In this document: piece by piece, positions 1 to 12,306 of the stretch
Layout: each line of letters begins with the position of its first letter
Position numbering within the stretch: the first letter of the stretch is position 1
Assembly: GCA_963932465.1 (NCBI GenBank)
Contig: OZ010792.1
Coordinates: 514,833,100 to 514,897,099 of the forward strand
Direction of reading: 5' to 3'
From: Maratus speciosus
Taxonomy: Eukaryota; Arthropoda; Arachnida; Araneae; Salticidae
DNA length: 64,000 bases
The notes under the pieces: generated by a model
The model's input: only the letters and a program-made list of their open reading frames with translations
Database searches by the model: none
What the model was told of the DNA's origin: nothing
Program-made: the position numbers and the translations under genes

Positions 1-165
1 GCTCGCGTAATAGTTGAAATATGCCAAGTGATATTTGTATCACTATTTTTTATTAGAAGAAATTATACTTTTAGGAATAATTCAAAAATTACAAAGTAAG
101 CCACTGTTTGACTAAACTTCATTATCACACTGCAATAGACAGAAATGAGATTTTAATTATTAAGA

Positions 166-1015
166 AGATCTAAAACTAATAAAAGGAAATGTTCTTAGAG
201 ATAATTTAATAAGTAACTGACCAGCCTAATTTCCTGATTCAAGGCCCTTCAGTAACACAAAAATTGCAATTTAGAACGTTTTTTGCTCCTGCAACGCCCA
301 GTGGTAGTGACATCAACATGAAATAGAGCCTATGTTGGAGCAAGGGCTGTCATCATCAATGTCCAACCATTACTTTTGAAATCGGTTGGGTACTTTCGGA
401 GACTGCATAGAAATTGCAATTTAGAATGTTTTTTAGAATGCTTTTCGTGCATTTTCACCCCTTTTAATTTTCGAATTGTTTAGGAAATGCTTTTAGAGAT
501 CATTTATATCTTATAAGTAACTACCATGCCTAATTTCAAGTTGCTAGCCCCGGCAGTATCACAAAGAACACAATTTAGAATGTTTTTTGTTCCTGCAACC
601 ACTTCGGGGTAGTGGCACCGACATGAAATATAGCATATGCCGGAGCGAGGGCTGTCACCATCGTTTTCACTCCATTATTTTTTTTTAAATCTGCCCGGTA
701 CTTCCTGAGATTGCATAGAAATCGACATTTAGAACGTTTTTTAGAATGAGTGTTCATTTTCACCCCTTTTTAATTTAGATTTTAAAGAAATGTTCCTAGT
801 GATTATATCTTATAAGTAACTACCATTCCAAATTTCCTGTTTCTAGGCCCTTCAGTAACACAAAAATCACATTTTTAGAAAATTTTTTGCTCACGCATTC
901 CCTTTTGGATAGTGGCATGGACGTAAGATATAGCCTATATTTGAACTGGGGCTAACGCCATCATTTTGATACCATTACTTTTGAAATCGGTTTGGTAGTT
1001 CCAGAGATTACCTCC
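166..1015. repeat. Tandem array of ~300 bp units, about 2.8 copies
   Basis: Three diverged units follow head to tail. The anchor GAAATG(T/C)TYYTAG recurs near 186, 483 and 786, and the anchor CC(C/T)TTCAGTAACACAAA near 245, 548 and 848, giving a period close to 300 bp. Each unit also has the block AATTTAGAAYGTTTTTT. Short open frames here differ between units and are not conserved. Part of the unit (TTTCTAGG...TTCAGTA) resembles 17.68-17.71 kb, so it may belong to a dispersed family. Bases 1-165 show nothing else. Confidence 0.75.
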
Positions 1016-1648
1016 TACAAATAAACAACCAGACAAACTTTACTTTATATTAGAGTAGAAGATATATGAGAGTTTTCAAACCTCTTATTGAAAACATTTT
1101 AAAGAAATTTTTTGTAAATTGATTTTAACTTCTTTTCGTTTTAGATTTTCATACACATGGAGAAAATCAAAAATGGTGCAGTAACAAAAAAGTAATAAAT
1201 TTGTCTTAATTCTGTGGAATAACCCAAATACAATAATCGCCATTTAAATAAATCATGTTTGTTTAATAGAATTGGATTCAACAAAGTGCCAGGGTGGGGA
1301 AAACCTAAAAATATTATTACCGACATTAGTTTTGATTAATAAAAGTGGCTAATGTGATAACTAGTGATTCATATAAGTCACAATATCCAATTTTTTTTTA
1401 CCAGGAGGGGTTTCAACCTCGAAAACCCATCCTTTGCTAAGTCAGTGGTTTACAGGGACATTCAAAACAATTCCGTTACATTAGTCTATAGGGAAAAACA
1501 GTTTGCAGTGTATTTTAATTTATATGTTACATTATTGAAATTAATATGCATCACTGAAGATGTTCACTATGCAAGGCTGGCACTGCCTAATGACAAAAAA
1601 ATTGTTTTTGATGAAAAACACAGTAACCAAAACAGCTACATGCTCATT

Positions 1649-1683
<35 letters not shown>

Positions 1684-2175
1684 TATCTTTATTTGCCAGA
1701 AAAATAATCAAAACTCATGAAAATTCACATCTTATTCTACAATTTATGCTACTACACAAATTTGCCACTTTTTGAATTTTTATTGTAAAATCACACATTA
1801 ACTATTATAAAAAGATATCAGAATGCAATTCGGTTATCCCAAACTTGATTGCTTGTCTTATACTCAGACATGTGAGGTAATTGCAAACAAGAAACTTTTT
1901 CTGAATGTTATTTACAATTCAATCCCATTTCATAAACAAAATGAACTAAAGTAGGAAATCTGCCAATAAAAAAACAGTTATCAGAAAAAGATGCATTTGA
2001 TAACTTTTGTATAAATGACGGATCTTATTCTTAAGAAATTTATGTAAAATCAAACAACATAATTAGCATAAATAAGTGATTTTATAGCCACCAATAGGTT
2101 AAATAAAGCCATATAAATAAGAAAGAAATATAATATTCTACATCTGTTATTAAATTGAAAAATTACGGTAGAAAA
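1016..2175. other. A+T-rich intergenic stretch, no gene seen
   Basis: No credible coding region. It contains an uninterrupted run of 30 T at 1651-1680. The 118-codon open frame across that run (1364-1720) ends in polyphenylalanine encoded by it and has no recognisable motif. Confidence 0.6.
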
Positions 2176-2410
2176 CTATTTTCTTTTAGTAATCAAGACC
2201 CAGTGAAAGTAGGGACCAATGGTATGGTCAGGGGTGTTGTGGACGATATATGGAGGTACACGCCATAAACCCTGTTTCTCAAATAAAGCTATATTGTATA
2301 CTCTAGCCATGAACTTCATGATTCTAGCACATACTATCTGCCGATAGCATATACCCTCTGGGTTTTTTATGTGCAACACTGTCAATGGTTCTGGGGATCC
2401 CAAACTTTGT
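2176..2410 (-). pseudogene. Unidentified coding exon or pseudogene fragment
   Basis: I do not recognise this protein. An open frame of about 78 codons on the minus strand has an amino-acid mix unlike the neighbouring low-complexity frames: it is rich in W, P, H, G and R, with phrases such as GLWRVPPYIVHNTPDH and GPYFHWVL. No ATG starts it; the frame is merely open at the upstream side. About 25 bases further upstream the other frame reads KNVHKVWDP and then stops, so one indel near 2390 may have broken a longer reading frame, or this is an exon whose junctions I cannot place. A possible splice acceptor (ATTACAG) lies near 2447. It is 7.7 kb downstream of the SNX3 stop on the same strand and shows no link to it. 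It could be a processed pseudogene, a transposon-encoded fragment or a real exon of a neighbouring gene. Confidence 0.35.
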
Positions 2411-2510
2411 GTACATTTTTTAAAATTTTCATCTTTTTAATCCTGTAATGATTGCAATCAATATTTAGACTTTTAGGGTAGGTAGAAGTTAAAAATAGAA
2501 GATTTTATAT

Positions 2511-3522
2511 TAGGAATGCACCAAATAGTGATTTTGGCCGAATACCGAATATTCGGCCAACAGGTGAACCAAATACCAAATATTCGGCTAGCCAAAAAGT
2601 AACTGCTAGGCTGAATACCGAATATTCAGCCTACTGAATAGTAACTATTTGGCTGAATACTGAATATTCGGCTTGTCGAATACTTAATGTTAAATTTTAA
2701 AACAATTTTACATGATATTTAAAACAAACTTTTATTCTAATAAACAAGAGCTTTTTTCAAGCAAACTTTATGCTGAAAAAAATCTGCTTTGAGTTATTTA
2801 AGAACAGGATAGTTATAAAAAAAAATTTTAATAAAATTTTTAATTTCTTGGCTTCTGAGAATTAAAACAAATGAATAAAATTTTCTTAAATTCTAAAACA
2901 AACATTTTAAAATCAAAGAGAAATTGTGAAAAAGTTGGAAGAAAAATTGTACAGCTACATATATTTGCTTGTCAGGAAGAGACTAAAGTAAAAGTTAATA
3001 AATAATAGAATTGATTCAAAATTTATATGGTGACAACTTAGCAAGAATAACTGTTCTACTCCCTTTGATCAAGCAAGTAAGTTTTTAAATGCATCTTAGA
3101 TCAGTGTCTGGAGTGGGCAATCATTTTCAGAGGTTGTAAACGTTCTTAAAATCTTAGCAAGAAACAGATTATTTACTGGACAATGTTGAGGAACTTGCAT
3201 TTGTACATAATTAATTCCTATGAAAATCCTCATGATTGGTTAATTTTCTTAAATAATACTTAACAAACAGCAAATAAATAATATAAAAACATTCTCTTTT
3301 ATTTAAATATGATTCTGTTTGTAATTATTCTGAATATCTTTATAAGTTGACTGTTAAACATAGAAGTTGTATAAGGTTTAAAAAAATAATTTTTAAAAGT
3401 TTTTTTTTTAAGTATTTGGTTCGGCCGAATATTTCGCTATTTGGCATACCGAATAGTTTGATATCTGGCCAAACCAAATATTCGGCAACATGGCCGAATA
3501 CCGAATATTCAGTGCATCCCTA
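2511..3522. mobile_element. hAT-type non-autonomous element, 1012 bp, perfect 8-bp TSD
   Basis: The ends are inverted: TAGGAATGCACC on the left, and TAGGGATGCACT read inward from the right. Subterminal blocks of GGCCGAATACCGAATATTCGG-like dyads lie inside both ends. The 8-bp direct repeat TTTTATAT flanks the element exactly (2503-2510 and 3523-3530). The TSD length and the decayed transposase tail inside (3103-3211) support the hAT superfamily. A related, older copy lies at 20057-23142. Confidence 0.9.
3103..3211 (+). pseudogene. Decayed hAT transposase C-terminal dimerisation domain
   Basis: Plus-strand reading gives SFSEVVNVLKILARNRLF and then, after a one-base frame change near 3182, NVEELAFVHN. 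This matches the hallmark end of hAT transposases (S.ER.FS..........RNRL....VE.L.F...N). The rest of the transposase is missing or too decayed to read. It lies inside the 2511-3522 element, which is therefore a deletion derivative of an autonomous hAT. The same segment can be recognised in the copy at 20-23 kb, split by later insertions (near 20583 and 22851). Confidence 0.7.
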
Positions 3523-3530
3523 TTTTATAT

Positions 3531-4609
3531 ATAATCTAACTATATGCATTTATATGTTCCCATGTGTATTCTAATGCATAAAAAAAAAGTATTTTTCTTG
3601 TGATCGTATAAGAAGAATGTCCCAAATAACAGTAGGCTGTCTCCAGCTTGGCTTCAACAACCTCCTCTCCAATAGTATTACAATGCTTTAAATTTAGAGA
3701 AAAAAAAAAGATTAATAAATACAAGGTATTCAATAATAAACAACAACTATTTTACAATACCATATATATATAAATATATATATATGAAAACATTTGCCAT
3801 AAGAAAATTACAGAATAAAATTGATATGTCCGAAATACTCAATTTTATTCACATTTGGTCTTAATATTTTAATGAAATAACTATTACACGGATGTTGATG
3901 TTTACATTGTACATGGAGAAAAATTGACTATAGGAAATCATGACATTAAAATCATTGGCTAAGATTAACACGCTGTTCACCATTATGGAAAAAAAGAATT
4001 GAGATTAATGAAGTTTCACAACAATTTTCAAGTCTTCTATTTCACATACTTATTTTAACCAGAAGTTTTATTTAATACAATGTATCATATCTGAAAAGAA
4101 TTTATTTCAGTCCGTTTATTAATTTAAATTTCTGGAACAAAGCAATTAATGCTATGAGCTACAATGTTAGAAACAAATAAGATTCACACAACACAGTGAA
4201 CAGATCTAGAATTAATCGTATGGTGCATATGACATTTTCAGCATTTCAATACTTTTGAGAACATAGAAAGAAAGACACTGTAAAGCATATGGGTGGGAGC
4301 CAGAGCAATCCTTAGCAAAAGCAAGGTCAGTTGCAAGAACATTTCCAAGAGCCTTCTCTTCCAAATTAGTTAATCACCTCTCATTCCCACCAATGCTATC
4401 AACTGAGCTGATTTTTTTCCTCTACCAGAAATTTCGTATGGAGATTTCTGCTTTAATGACAAACAGTGAAGATAACTATTCAAAAATTCTGGTACCTAGT
4501 TTGAATTTAAAAAAATTCCACTAAATTTGCATCACTATTTTCCACAATTCAATCACCTTATGAAAAAACATGACATATGCACCCAGAATTATGCTTTTTT
4601 TTTTATATA
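3531..4609. other. A+T-rich intergenic stretch, no gene seen
   Basis: Only a short AT microsatellite (about 3760-3787) stands out. Open frames are short and low in complexity. Confidence 0.6.
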
Positions 4610-7248
4610 GGGTGAACTACCCAGTAATTGACCATTTAGTGAAAGTTTCTTCACAATTTTTTTTTCTGTACTAAATTTAAGGAGATATTTCTTGAAACTT
4701 TTTTTTTAAAGCAACAATCACTTATAAGGATCAATAATAAATAAACATTTTTTGTCTACTTTTTTGCAATTTTATTTTATTAAATATAATAGTTGTCAAG
4801 TGAGATTTTGCCAGTAATTGACCACTTAATGCTAGAAAATGACCATCACTGTGTCAGTAATTGACCACTCTGAAGTTGAACTGATAAACCTTCTTAAAAT
4901 TAATCATATGAAAAAATGGGGAAGTTTGTCAAGTTTTATTCTACAGAAACTGGATGTCTAGCCTCCTGGACAGCCAGAAAAAAATCGGGGAAATTTCAAA
5001 TTCCTAAAAAAACTGACGAATTTGAAATTTCTGAGAAATTTTTTAGAAAATGAATTTCAATCATAAAGCCAAGGATTTTTAAATTGCAGTAGTAGCAAAA
5101 TATGTAGCTGTGCTCTTTATAAGGACTGTTCGAACCTCTTATAGATTTTTTTTTTTGCTTATCCTCTTATACTCTCCTTGGCAATTATTAAGGTTTTTGG
5201 TATGTAACATCACACAATCTCGACACCTGAAAAATTGTTGCCACCTGGCTAATCGAAAAGTACCAGTTGTTTTTATTGGCATGGAAAACCTAGAAAAGTA
5301 AAGGAAATTCATCACTGAACTTGGCTAGTCAGTCACTCTGTATGGAAAACATAGATGTACATTCTATATAGAGCACATTATGATCCGATTTTAAAAAACT
5401 AGTCAAGAGACTTTTTGTAAAAAAATTAAAACTGTTTCTGAACAGAAAACATATTAGTGAATTTCCACAATGTTTTGTAAGATTGAAATTAGTGGTAAAA
5501 CGTGATACTTATATGTAAATATAGACAAGAAAAGAATAGTTATTACTTCGAAATTTATTTATAAAAAAAATCCATTAATTTAAAGTTAACACAAAAATGA
5601 AACTTAATCCTCATCTGTTTCACCAAAACAACTGACACACATGAAGTCAACTTATTTGTCACTCTGTCATCCAATGCAAATTGTTGCCTGTGTCTCGTAG
5701 ACGCACATTTTAGTATGATAGGGCTCATACCAGATTTCTTTTATTCCTATCATATCTTCTTCCATCTAGATTTTTTCACATGCCTTTCACACCCAATCAT
5801 TTATCAGACTTTGCTTATATGTTGAAGTCTTTATTGCTGCTTTTTCACCTTTTTTTTTTTTGTTGTTGTTTTGTTTAATTTTTTTACTTGCCTTACTTCC
5901 TGTCTTCTTTCTTCTGTTTCTCTTCTTTACTTTCCCAATAATTTAGTCATGCTTTAAAGCAGCCATGCTCAACCTGCAGGCCACATATGGCCCAGTAATC
6001 TTATTACTTGTGGCCCGAGATACATAATCATTAATCTCTATTTATAAAATTGATATATGCATAAAATATATTTAAGATTTTCCCTATTGCTTTATATTTT
6101 TGTGGGATGACACAAATCTGTCATTTTATTTATAATTAATTTTAAATTATGTTTAAATATTCTAAATGCCCTTTTCGTTTAGTGAAAAGTTTTTTTTTTT
6201 TAGTTGTAGTCCTATTTGTGCTACAGTTATGCATACATTTCTGAAGCACTTGGCAATCAACACTCTACTTTTGTCCCTCAAAACTTACTGCAATATTAAT
6301 GTAAATTCTGTATTATTATGTTTTATTATTATACAACTGCAGTTAATTAGGGTTGAACTTTGTCATGGATAAAATTAGCATAAAGAACATTTTATATAGC
6401 AATTTTAACAGCATACTTTCACAACAATTGTAATAGAAATCTATCACAAACTATGTTTGGAGCTGATGGTGGTAAAACTTTTTTTATAAGATTTGTGTGA
6501 CAAACCCTAACGATATTTAGAGCCTCACTATACTAATTTTGTTATCTTTACATTTTAATTACACTTTTCTTACATTATTATTATATAAATGTGTTATGAC
6601 CCTCTTAACATAACAAATGTGTGCTTGTTTGATCAGTAATTGACCAAGCATATTTAGTTATTAACCACCCTGGTCAGCTACTGAAAGAACTCATTTTTTA
6701 ACTAAAAAATTGGTGAATATTGCTTTCATAATAGAAATCTATGTATTTTTTTAAGTATCAAAAGGAATGGATGCAAACAAGCAAAAAGTCAGTAGTTGAC
6801 CACTTTGGTCAATTACTGAATGCTTTCAACATTCACACATCTAGTAGTTGACCACCCCCCTTAAAGTCATTTAATTTATGAATTTAATATTAAATGCATA
6901 ATGATTAACTTAAAACAAACAAAAATGAACTACACACCTCATTTGATGAACCAATGGAACTAAATTAAACTTGATGCTGCAAGATTAATAAAACAACCCA
7001 CAAAACAACACTACTATTACAGAATGTATTCATTTTTGATATTGTTAGAAGGTGCATTTTCTTTAATTTTTTACATTCAATCAGAATATAGATAGCAAAA
7101 GTAATTTTTTCCTATGCAATTCATTGGATGTTAGATATTTTTATTCAGCATTCAAAAATACTTTATCAACACATTGATTCTTGTTTTTAACACATAAATG
7201 TGTTTTTGGTCAATTACTGGCATGTGGTCAATTACTGGAAGTTCACCC
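4610..7248. mobile_element. 2.6 kb TIR element with TA duplication and repeated end motif
   Basis: The left end GGGTGAACTACCCAGTAATT and the right end (read inward) GGGTGAACTTCCAGTAATTG are inverted repeats flanked by TA (4608-4609 and 7249-7250). The motif CAGTARTTGACC or its reverse complement appears at least eight times: near 4623, 4811, 4855, 6632, 6789, 6844, 7208 and 7224, clustered toward both ends. TA target and size suggest a Tc1/mariner-pogo type element. No readable transposase remains. A hAT-like end motif (GCTCAACCTGCAGGCC, about 5968) lies inside and may be a separate remnant. Confidence 0.75.
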
Positions 7249-10128
7249 TATATATATATTTGGGGGGGGGGGGGGGAGTTTAGTTTATACAGACTTGGGC
7301 CATTTTCGATCAAAACTACGCTGATTGGGCTCGGGCTATACTTTTTTTCTTTCCATGTTTGGACCAGGCCTGGAATTCATTCTTGTGCCATGTCAGAGCG
7401 ACATTTTGGTTAAGTAGTGTTACTGTCACGGGATAAGGATCGGCAGGCGAGCCATGAAAATTCAGTCAAGTTCTGTCAAAAACTTGCCAATTAACAAGCA
7501 TACATTTTTAACACTTATTTAATTAAGCTTTTTGTATGTAAAGACAATCTTGTTAACTATTTTTCACTGGCTTCATGATATGCTAGAATGATTAAAAATT
7601 ATGTATAAAGGCGAGTTAATTATAAATTAATACTTAATTATAAATTAAGTAATTTTAAAGCTTTTTGCTACAACAAAATATTTTAGACACTAAAAAAGAG
7701 AATATAAATAAAAGTAAAGAGATTCTTTTTTATTTAAGATAATGCGATTTCATAGTAATTATAATTATACATTGAGAAATCAATCTAGAAACCCTTAAAA
7801 GATAGTTTAGCTAATGCTTCCTTTCTTTCACATTGCCAAATCTTTAAAAAAGAAACAGAGTAAAAATTATGTATTTTTATTTTCAACTAGTTCACACTTT
7901 GTACCAAATCACCAGACCGCCCCCCCCCCCCCCCCCGCCCCCGCCAAAAAAAAAGGTATCTTCCATCATCGTGGTTTGGGCCCATCCCAAATTAATATAC
8001 TATAGCTGATTTCTTTTTTTAATTAAATTGATGAGGTTTCATGCCATATAAATGCTTTTCTTGCAAATATACTCGTGTGTTTGGACACATAAAATATGAA
8101 GTGAAATTATAAAAATATTTTCTCATCAATAAATGAAGTAATTAATGCTGTGAGTGAATAGGTTTGCTCTTGAAAGGAAAGAAAAAAAAAAGTAAAAATA
8201 GAAAATGGAAGTGAAGTATTTGAGTTTGTGAAAAGATTAAACTTTGAAAAATTTATAAACTATGAGATGACTGTATGAAAAGAGGCATATTTATTTTGTA
8301 TTTATGGTTTTTAATTATCTTAAGGCTGTTAACGTATTTGTCACATGATCCCTTACAACTCAATGGGTAATTGATTGATCAAAAAATGGAAAAAACAGTT
8401 CCAATTCCAAATCGCTTCTATGGCCAGGCTTTCCAATTTTACATCTTTCTGTTAAAAAATGAATTTGTAAATGTGTCAAAACATTTTGTGCTTGTTGAAC
8501 AGAGCAGTTAAGAACAGCCTTAAGCACACAACAGGAGTTTAATAATGGGCTCAAGTGTCACAAAAGTATAACTATGGGTTCAACTGTGACAAAAGTAAAA
8601 AGATTGAAAAAAGGTCTGGTGTAGTCATTAATATTAAACTTGAAATTTGGTTTTCAATCAATTTTTTTTCTACACTATATAACACCGAAAAATGCAAGTA
8701 ATAAAACAAAAAAGTTTCATTTAAAATTTAAATTTAATTCCTATATATATATATAGTTACAACTTCAATTCTAAGAAATGTACAAATATGGTGATTAACA
8801 ATAAACAGCAAATTTTCTTTCCATCTGTCTCTTAACATAAAAAATATTAACAAAAAAATGTAAGGCATAAGTATCAGGACAGAAAAGCAACATATAAAAA
8901 AACTTGATGGAATGACGCTATTTGCTTATTCAGATTTAGGTAAACAAAAACAAATCCACAATGTTTTCAAGATGTGTGGCAGATGCGTTTTTCAACAACA
9001 TATACAAACAGAATGCATAAGAAAAAGAATCTAAGAAGCAAATTTAGTTTCAAAACAGTTTCATGCATTATATTCTTCAAAGTTATGAAAGTACAAGTTT
9101 GAACATAAATATTATATTTTCTACTAACAATGTAGAGTGATATTACAAGAATATACATATATTTAAAAAGATTTAGAGTTAGAATAACTTTTATCATAAA
9201 ATGTAATAAATATCAACAATTTAAACAAAGTATTTTCAGACAAATTTTATTATATTTTGAAAATTGTAGTTACATAACAAGTTTCAATTATAAAAATAAG
9301 AATGTTGAGCATGTTATATCCCAATTTAAAAGCATGAAATTCATTACTTTTAAAATATAAAATTTATCTATATTCTAACAACTTTTTTTTTTTTTTTTTT
9401 TTAAACCAGGGGTATTTGGAAAACTAACAAATCAATAAAATGTTGCTTAATATGCAGTGTGTGTTCCAAGATATAATTAAAAAGGTTAAATTTTGGAAGC
9501 CTATTGAATTTTAAAAACATTTCAGAATACTATATAAAACTATGAATACAACAGTGCAAACGAAAATAAATAATGAAGTGCTAACTAACAAAGGTATGTT
9601 GTTGCAATCCAACAAAAACTTAAAAATGTAACAAAAAAAAAAAAAAACAGTAACTTTAGCCAATCAGAATGGATTCAGAAAAAGAAAAACTAAAACCATC
9701 CCAGTTCTTAAAAGTTTAAAAATATTTAAAAATAAGAACCACTGTCATCTACTGGTTCTTTTAATATAAGAGGCCAAAAAAAAAAAAATAATACACAAGG
9801 AACAATGTAGCAACATTCTAAAAATCAGCAGAAAATGTTTAGATTTCCAAGTACCTAGGATAATAAAACACCCCCCGATTAATGAAGATTTACACATATT
9901 TCTATTGAAGAAAAACAAAAAAAAAAGCAACACAGTCGAATATAATTAAACCTTTGATAATATGATTCAGAATCACTCAACTGCAGTAATGCACAGAGAA
10001 ATATTTCATTTCAATTTCTTAACATATAAAGTACATGAAATCAATGCAGTGTGACGAATTTTACTGAACTTTGAGAACAGTTTGATTTGAATGACACAAC
10101 TTGAAACTTCAAATAGGACAGAATTTTT
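7249..10128. other. Intergenic/3' flank of SNX3; homopolymer runs
   Basis: No coding region is supported. Contents are a run of 15 G (7262-7276), a run of 17 C (7920-7936) and a T run near 9382-9402. The SNX3 3' UTR must lie in the upper part. Minus-strand candidates for its poly(A) signal include ATTAAA at 9765-9760 and AATAAA at 9251-9246, neither confirmed. Confidence 0.5.
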
Positions 10129-10234
10129 TCATGTGTTCCTAATTTTTCCAGGTACATAATTTTTATCAATATTTTGGTCTTGCAAAAACATGTGAAGGCA
10201 GCGTTCATTCTGAGCTAAGGGATGACCAGCAACC
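10129..10234 (-). CDS. SNX3: Sorting nexin 3, coding exon 4 and stop (residues 134-168)
   Basis: After the acceptor TTTTCTCAG, the first base G completes the lysine codon split by intron 3 (AA|G). The exon then reads VAGHPLAQNERCLHMFLQD, the most conserved stretch of SNX3/SNX12, and ends NYVPGKIRNT with TGA at 10131-10129. The phase match with exon 3 and the exact end of the family homology show that the coding region is complete at the C terminus. Confidence 0.95.
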
Positions 10235-10472
10235 CTGAGAAAAGAAATTATTTTTTAACAAACAGAACAAATATTTCAAATACATATAAATATGAATTTG
10301 TGAATGTGCTAGAAAAATTTTCATTGCTCAGCAGTATATATTTGCAAGAACAGTTTTAAATATATTTAATACACAACATTGCAGTAGATTCAAGATAATT
10401 TATGCTGTTATCAGTTTGTGTACGTTCAATAGGTGTTGAGTAAATCGTAGAATTTTCAGTGTTGTATATATA

Positions 10473-10830
10473 GCTCACGCGCAAGAAAAGTGACATCTCT
10501 ACAAAAGTAAATTTCACAGGAGAAACAGAAAATTTGCATGATTTTACTGTAATATGAAATTACAGCACTTAGCTCCGCTTGCAGGAGTAAAAAAAAGGCA
10601 TTAAAGCATAAAAACCCTTTAGAATGAAGTTTGGAGTTTTAGATAATTTTACCTCCCCACACAATCCATCCCTCTTCTATGGTCACAATGGATATGTAGC
10701 GTACTAAAGTGATTTTTCTTTTAACTACACTTATGAAACTTTGTGTAGCAAGACGCAACATTATGACAGACCTATTAGTGGAATAAAACGCAAAATGAAT
10801 TGTGAGGTGTCACTTTTTTTGCCGGTGAGC
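10473..10830. mobile_element. MITE of ~358 bp with long inverted ends (SNX3 intron 3)
   Basis: The left end GCTCACGCGCAAGAAAAGTG matches the inward-read right end GCTCACCGGCAAAAAAAGTG, and similarity continues (ACAYCTC.ACAA). No coding capacity. The target duplication is not clear: TATATA lies on the left and nothing equivalent on the right. Superfamily is therefore open. Confidence 0.7.
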
Positions 10831-11278
10831 AATGTCTTTTCAACTGTCAAACTTCAAAAATCCTTCCTGAAAGGATCCCTTAACTAACAATACACTCAAT
10901 TCTGGTTGATGCTTAAAAAAGAAATTGTTCATTCAACTGTCAAAAGTTGTTAAATATGCACTTTCTATTTAAATTACATTCTTGCTAATTCGTAATTTAA
11001 GTTATTCAAAGTAATTTAAGAATGGAAACTGGTTTTAGAAAAAAATATTCTTTCCTATAAATTTGTTGACAAAGGGCTAATTCAGGAAGTATTTCGTTGT
11101 GAATCATGGGAAAGAACAAATACTGTCAGCAGGGTTGGCACTTACCAAAATATGAATACAGCATAGTGAACATTATTTACGTGAGAGTGAGGAGCATTTT
11201 CAACAACTTTCCAAAAGGTAAATACATCATAGTCGGTAAAATGAGACTGAAGAGGGGCGCTCTCATCAGATATCTCAA

Positions 11279-11560
11279 ATGGAAGAAGCTGCACAAAATC
11301 TTAGAAAAAAGTTTGGTAAAGAGGATTTTGAATCGGCAGTTAATGAATATGCTTATAATTCTTATAAAATATGCAAAAAAGCACTTTACCCACAGCAGAA
11401 TACAATTTTATGTACAAAAAGCTTGCCACACTTACTTCCTGATCATGCATTCATTTTAGGAGATATTATAACCCCAGCAGCAAATTTTTCAGCAGCCTGC
11501 TACACAAGTAGAAACTTTAAAAACAGTCAGCAGAACAAGGACAAACACCCTCTTTCCAAT
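11279..11560 (+). pseudogene. Unidentified charged open frame, probably transposon remnant
   Basis: A plus-strand frame with normal protein composition at its start (AQNLRKKFGKEDFESAVNE) and no recognised domain. It sits in SNX3 intron 3, antisense to the gene, among other decayed coding pieces (11855-12091, 12307-13200). I infer a degraded mobile element but cannot name it. A C run (11587-11598) marks its right limit. Confidence 0.25.
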
Positions 11561-11854
11561 CTCTTGCATTATGTTATATGCACTCACCCCCCCCCCCCTC
11601 CCAAGTATTTGTGATTACCATAAAAGGAAATTACTTTTAAAAATAATTCACCTTTGTCCTCAAAAATTTTAACATCATTGTCTGAAAAATCTTTCCTAAA
11701 ATTTGTCAAAATTTCTATGCAGTTAGAAAACAGAATAACAGTAAAATTAACATATGAACACAAATTTCTAAAATTTTTGAAAAGATTGTGTAGAATACAA
11801 AGATACAATGTGATAATATCAAAAAGTATGTATAGACGCGATATCAAATGTTAC

Positions 11855-12091
11855 TTAAACGGAAATAAAATAGTATTTTTGTATTCTGGTGGAGGACCAT
11901 TTAACAGCTCTCGTATCAGTTGTGCCTAGTTTCTCCATATTTCCATCCTTTGTTGTTGGTCTTTTCACCATTATGTCACTTATCAATGAGCCCCAGCTCT
12001 CACAAACAGCTTCTGAAATTGGGACTGACATTGCAAATGTTAAAAATCTTATGATCCCAGGGTATTTGGACTTCAGCTCTAAAATTGCCAA
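11855..12091 (-). pseudogene. Possible hAT-like transposase C-terminal remnant
   Basis: The minus-strand frame contains FAMSVPISEAVCESWGS followed by a basic stretch. The pattern (P.S.A.CE..GS) is reminiscent of the hAT dimerisation region, where a conserved P-x-S-x-A-x-x-E segment precedes F/W-S. No catalytic residues are visible. It lies in SNX3 intron 3 on the same strand as SNX3, but has no splice context linking it to the gene. Confidence 0.3.
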
Positions 12092-12306
12092 TTTTACGAG
12101 AGCCCTGGGATTATATGTAGAATGAAAATTTCTGGTTTGATCTACTTTTTTATATGAACCAGTTGCTCAACTGTTTATATTCAAATTCAAACCAAAGGTC
12201 TTGTTTGTTAAGCCTAACTACAAAAGCGATTTGGAATCTTAACAGTTTTCCATTTTTTTTTATAAAGTAGTTATCGAGTTATAAGTTATTTGAGTCACGT
12301 GATGAC

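Noticed and set aside
1364..1720. 118-codon open frame ending in a polyphenylalanine tract
   Set aside because: The end is a 30-T homopolymer and the rest shows no recognisable motif.
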